DNA of 64,000 nucleotides, from positions 62,001 through 126,000 of the forward strand of contig NZ_AKIZ01000037.1 of the NCBI RefSeq assembly GCF_000282595.1. Reading direction: 5' to 3'. Numbering within the stretch: position 1 is the stretch's first letter; the number at the start of each line of letters is the position of its first letter. Under the pieces are notes generated by a model. The model was not told where the DNA came from, did no database searches, and was given only the letters and a program-made list of their open reading frames with translations. The stretch is from Phyllobacterium sp. YR531 (GTDB lineage: Bacteria; Pseudomonadota; Alphaproteobacteria; Rhizobiales; Rhizobiaceae). Shown here piece after piece: positions 62,069 to 64,000 of the stretch. Made by a program: the position numbers and the translations under genes.

Positions 62069-63297
62069 AACAATGTCAACTGTTCAGGCTTTGGACTGAA
62101 GACTGCCCGCAGATCTGCGCTGTCAATAAGACTATGCGGCGACCACCCTTCGGCGACAATGAATGCTTTTATCTTCTTGATGGAAACACCAAGTCGCCCA
62201 AGATCGTCCAGACGAAGACTACGATGCTTGCGCGCTACCAGAATGGCTTTGACTGTCTTCGTCCCAAGCCCGGGAATTCGCAAAAGCATCTCCCGTTCGG
62301 CTCTGTTTATGTTTACGGGAAATTTTCCGCGATGAGCCAAAGCCCATGCAAGTTTCGGATCAAGATCAAGATCCAGCATTCCATCCGGCCGGGCTGAAGT
62401 GATTTCTTCAATACCAAATCCATAAAAACGATAGAGCCAATCCGCCTGATAAAGCCGATGTTCGCGAACCAGTGGCGGCTTTATGAGCGGCAGGTTTTTT
62501 GATGAATCCGGTATCGGGCTGAACGCCGAATAATAGACCCGGCGCAAACTGTAGCTACCATAAAGCCTTGAACTTGTTTGCAAAATTGTAGAGTCACTAG
62601 CGGCATCCGCACCAACAATCATCTGCGTACTTTGCCCGCCCGGTATGAATTTTTTGCGCCGTTTAGTCTGTAGCGTCGGATCATTTGCTGCCTCGATCTG
62701 CAGCCGAAGGTCGCCCATCGACTTGCGGATATTGCCGGGTTTTTTCTCGGGTGCGAATTTCGCAAGGCCTGAATCTGTTGGCAGTTCAATGTTGATCGAG
62801 AGGCGATCTGCATAAAGTCCAGCTTCTTCAATCAGGTGTTGTGAGGCTTCGGGAATGGATTTGAGATGAATATATCCGCGAAAATTATGCGTCGTGCGAA
62901 GCTCTTTTGCGATTCTGACCATCTCTTCCATTGTATGATCGGAAGATCGGATAATTCCGGATGAAAGAAAAAGTCCTTCAATGTAGTTCCGACGATAGAA
63001 CTCAAGCGTAAGCCAGATCACCTCTTCTACTGAAAAGCGGGCGCGCTCGACATTACTCGACGATCTGTTGATGCAATATGCACAGTCATAAATACAAAAA
63101 TTTGTGAGAAGTATTTTCAGCAAGGAAATACAGCGCCCATCCGGAGCATAGGCATGACAAATCCCTGACCCTTCCGTAGAGCCCAAACCGCCGGAACGGG
63201 AGGAATCGCGTTTTGTCGTTCCGCTTGAGGCACAGGATGCATCATATTTTGCTGCATCCGATAAAATTGCCAAGCGTTCCTGTAGCGTCTTCTTCAT
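62065..63297 (-). CDS. putative DNA modification/repair radical SAM protein
   Basis: A 410-residue protein of the TIGR03916 group that always travels with the DUF4130/UdgX gene. The radical SAM cluster motif C68-x3-C72-x2-C75 (TNFCIYDCAYC) is intact, and a helix-hairpin-helix near 340-360 (LLRIPGLGTKTVKAIL) should bind DNA. The substrate lesion is unknown. The gene overlaps udgX by 4 bases and is the first gene of the group. Confidence 0.92.
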   Translation of the reverse strand: MKKTLQERLAILSDAAKYDASCASSGTTKRDSSRSGGLGSTEGSGICHAYAPDGRCISLLKILLTNFCIYDCAYCINRSSSNVERARFSVEEVIWLTLEFYRRNYIEGLFLSSGIIRSSDHTMEEMVRIAKELRTTHNFRGYIHLKSIPEASQHLIEEAGLYADRLSINIELPTDSGLAKFAPEKKPGNIRKSMGDLRLQIEAANDPTLQTKRRKKFIPGGQSTQMIVGADAASDSTILQTSSRLYGSYSLRRVYYSAFSPIPDSSKNLPLIKPPLVREHRLYQADWLYRFYGFGIEEITSARPDGMLDLDLDPKLAWALAHRGKFPVNINRAEREMLLRIPGLGTKTVKAILVARKHRSLRLDDLGRLGVSIKKIKAFIVAEGWSPHSLIDSADLRAVFSPKPEQLTLL

Positions 63298-63388
63298 GCC
63301 TGTTCACTTTATGTTCTATTGCCTACTCTGTCAAATTCACAAAGTAGAACGGGCCATTGCAGAAGCAGTTCCCTGGCCCATCCTGTTA

Positions 63389-64000
63389 TTATTTTACGTT
63401 GAGCGCATTTCTCACGCTCTTATTGAGGTCAATTTTCGCAGCGAGAAAGTCCGGCACTGCAGTCCAATAACGCAAGGTGATGCTCATCGTGCTTTCTCCA
63501 AGTTCGGCAATAAACGTGCTTGGTGACGGATCACTCTTTACGTGGGGATTCTTGTCGGCGAGGCCGGTCAATACTTTTTGTATCTTGTCGAAATCTTCCG
63601 CGTTATCGATTGTAACGGTGATGTCGTTTCGTCTCGCGCCATTACGTGTGAAGTTTTTGACAGGCTGCGTCCACAAAGTGGAATTTGGCGCAAGCACATA
63701 TATGCCATCGGCCGCACGCAGACGTGTTGCAAAAAGCCCGATCTCTTCGACAGTTCCTGTAACGCTTCCGACTTCCACATATTCGCCAATACGTAGCGGC
63801 CTTAGCGCAAGCAGCATAATTCCCGCTGCGATGTTCTGCAAAGTTCCCTGCAACGCCAAGCCAATGGCCAAACCGACAGCACCTATGGCTGCTATCACTG
63901 ATGCGGTCTGGATACCGAACTGGCCAAGGACCATGACGATCACAAGACCCAAGACAACATAGCGCGCAATCTTCGAAAAGAAACGCCGCAGGGTCATATC
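63389..64000 (-). CDS. MscS family mechanosensitive channel, C-terminal part
   Basis: Only about 204 codons are present; the frame is open to the right edge, so the N-terminal helices are missing. The pore helix ASVIAAIGAVGLAIGLALQGTLQNIAAGIMLLALRPLRIGEYVEVG (about 32-77 of the visible part) has the Gly/Ala pattern of MscS TM3, and the beta and C-terminal domains follow (VLAPNSTLWTQPVKNFTRNG). It should open under membrane tension to release solutes. Confidence 0.92.
   Translation of the reverse strand, partial: DMTLRRFFSKIARYVVLGLVIVMVLGQFGIQTASVIAAIGAVGLAIGLALQGTLQNIAAGIMLLALRPLRIGEYVEVGSVTGTVEEIGLFATRLRAADGIYVLAPNSTLWTQPVKNFTRNGARRNDITVTIDNAEDFDKIQKVLTGLADKNPHVKSDPSPSTFIAELGESTMSITLRYWTAVPDFLAAKIDLNKSVRNALNVK

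Noticed and set aside
1-64000. CRISPR array, complete insertion sequence, rRNA operon
   Set aside because: I saw no regularly spaced direct repeats, no transposase gene and no rRNA sequence in the window.

Overview
The window looks like a chromosomal segment of a Brucellaceae member (Brucella/Ochrobactrum clade or a close neighbour). The reasons are the order hpt-ftsEX-ydcF-plsC-DUF2125-tyrC-hisC-metXW, the aerobic cobaltochelatase pair cobS-cobT, the aroK-aroB pair with xerD and accA nearby, several proteins known mainly from alphaproteobacteria (TIGR02302/DUF4175, DUF2125, DUF6314), and palindromic repeats of the Bru-RS kind. This is judged from protein and motif recognition only; no database search was run.

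Region 1 (1-27.1 kb) is dense housekeeping: cell division (ftsE, ftsX), phospholipid synthesis (plsC), aromatic and methionine amino-acid synthesis (tyrC, hisC, metX, metW, aroB, aroK), glyoxalase II (gloB), ribosomal protein L28, a queuosine-precursor transporter preceded by what reads as a class I preQ1 riboswitch, cobalt chelation for B12 (cobS, cobT), BolA, XerD, AccA and tRNA-Arg(ACG).

Region 2 (27.1-36.7 kb) is more accessory. After the tRNA comes a 530-base gene-free stretch, a PhnB-like VOC protein, a holin-like orphan, two small membrane proteins, and a tiny DUF1127 gene followed by three hairpins with CCUCC loops that fit the cuckoo/CcsR small-RNA family. Next is a VOC dioxygenase fused to an alpha/beta hydrolase, facing a second MhqO-like dioxygenase and a LysR regulator. 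HU, an L,D-transpeptidase lipoprotein and TusA follow.

Region 3 (36.7-52.7 kb) carries a CobW metallochaperone joined to a D,D-carboxypeptidase, an M20 hydrolase, tRNA-Arg(CCT), a Tat-exported agmatine-deiminase-like enzyme, an SDR with its LysR regulator, a membrane diguanylate cyclase, a YeiH/LysR pair, free-methionine-sulfoxide reductase, a proton antiporter and an EamA exporter.

Region 4 (52.7-64 kb) has a one-operon binding-protein ABC importer (SBP, fused permease, ATPase) running into a metallo-beta-lactamase-fold hydrolase and a SurE nucleotidase, then a DNA-repair pair (radical SAM protein and UdgX) followed without a gap by an AI-2E family transporter, and the end of an MscS channel cut by the window edge.

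Three long palindromic repeats (3.6, 48.1 and 57.4 kb) and one collapsed 18-base relic (24.0 kb) belong to one family. Protein genes at both window edges are incomplete.
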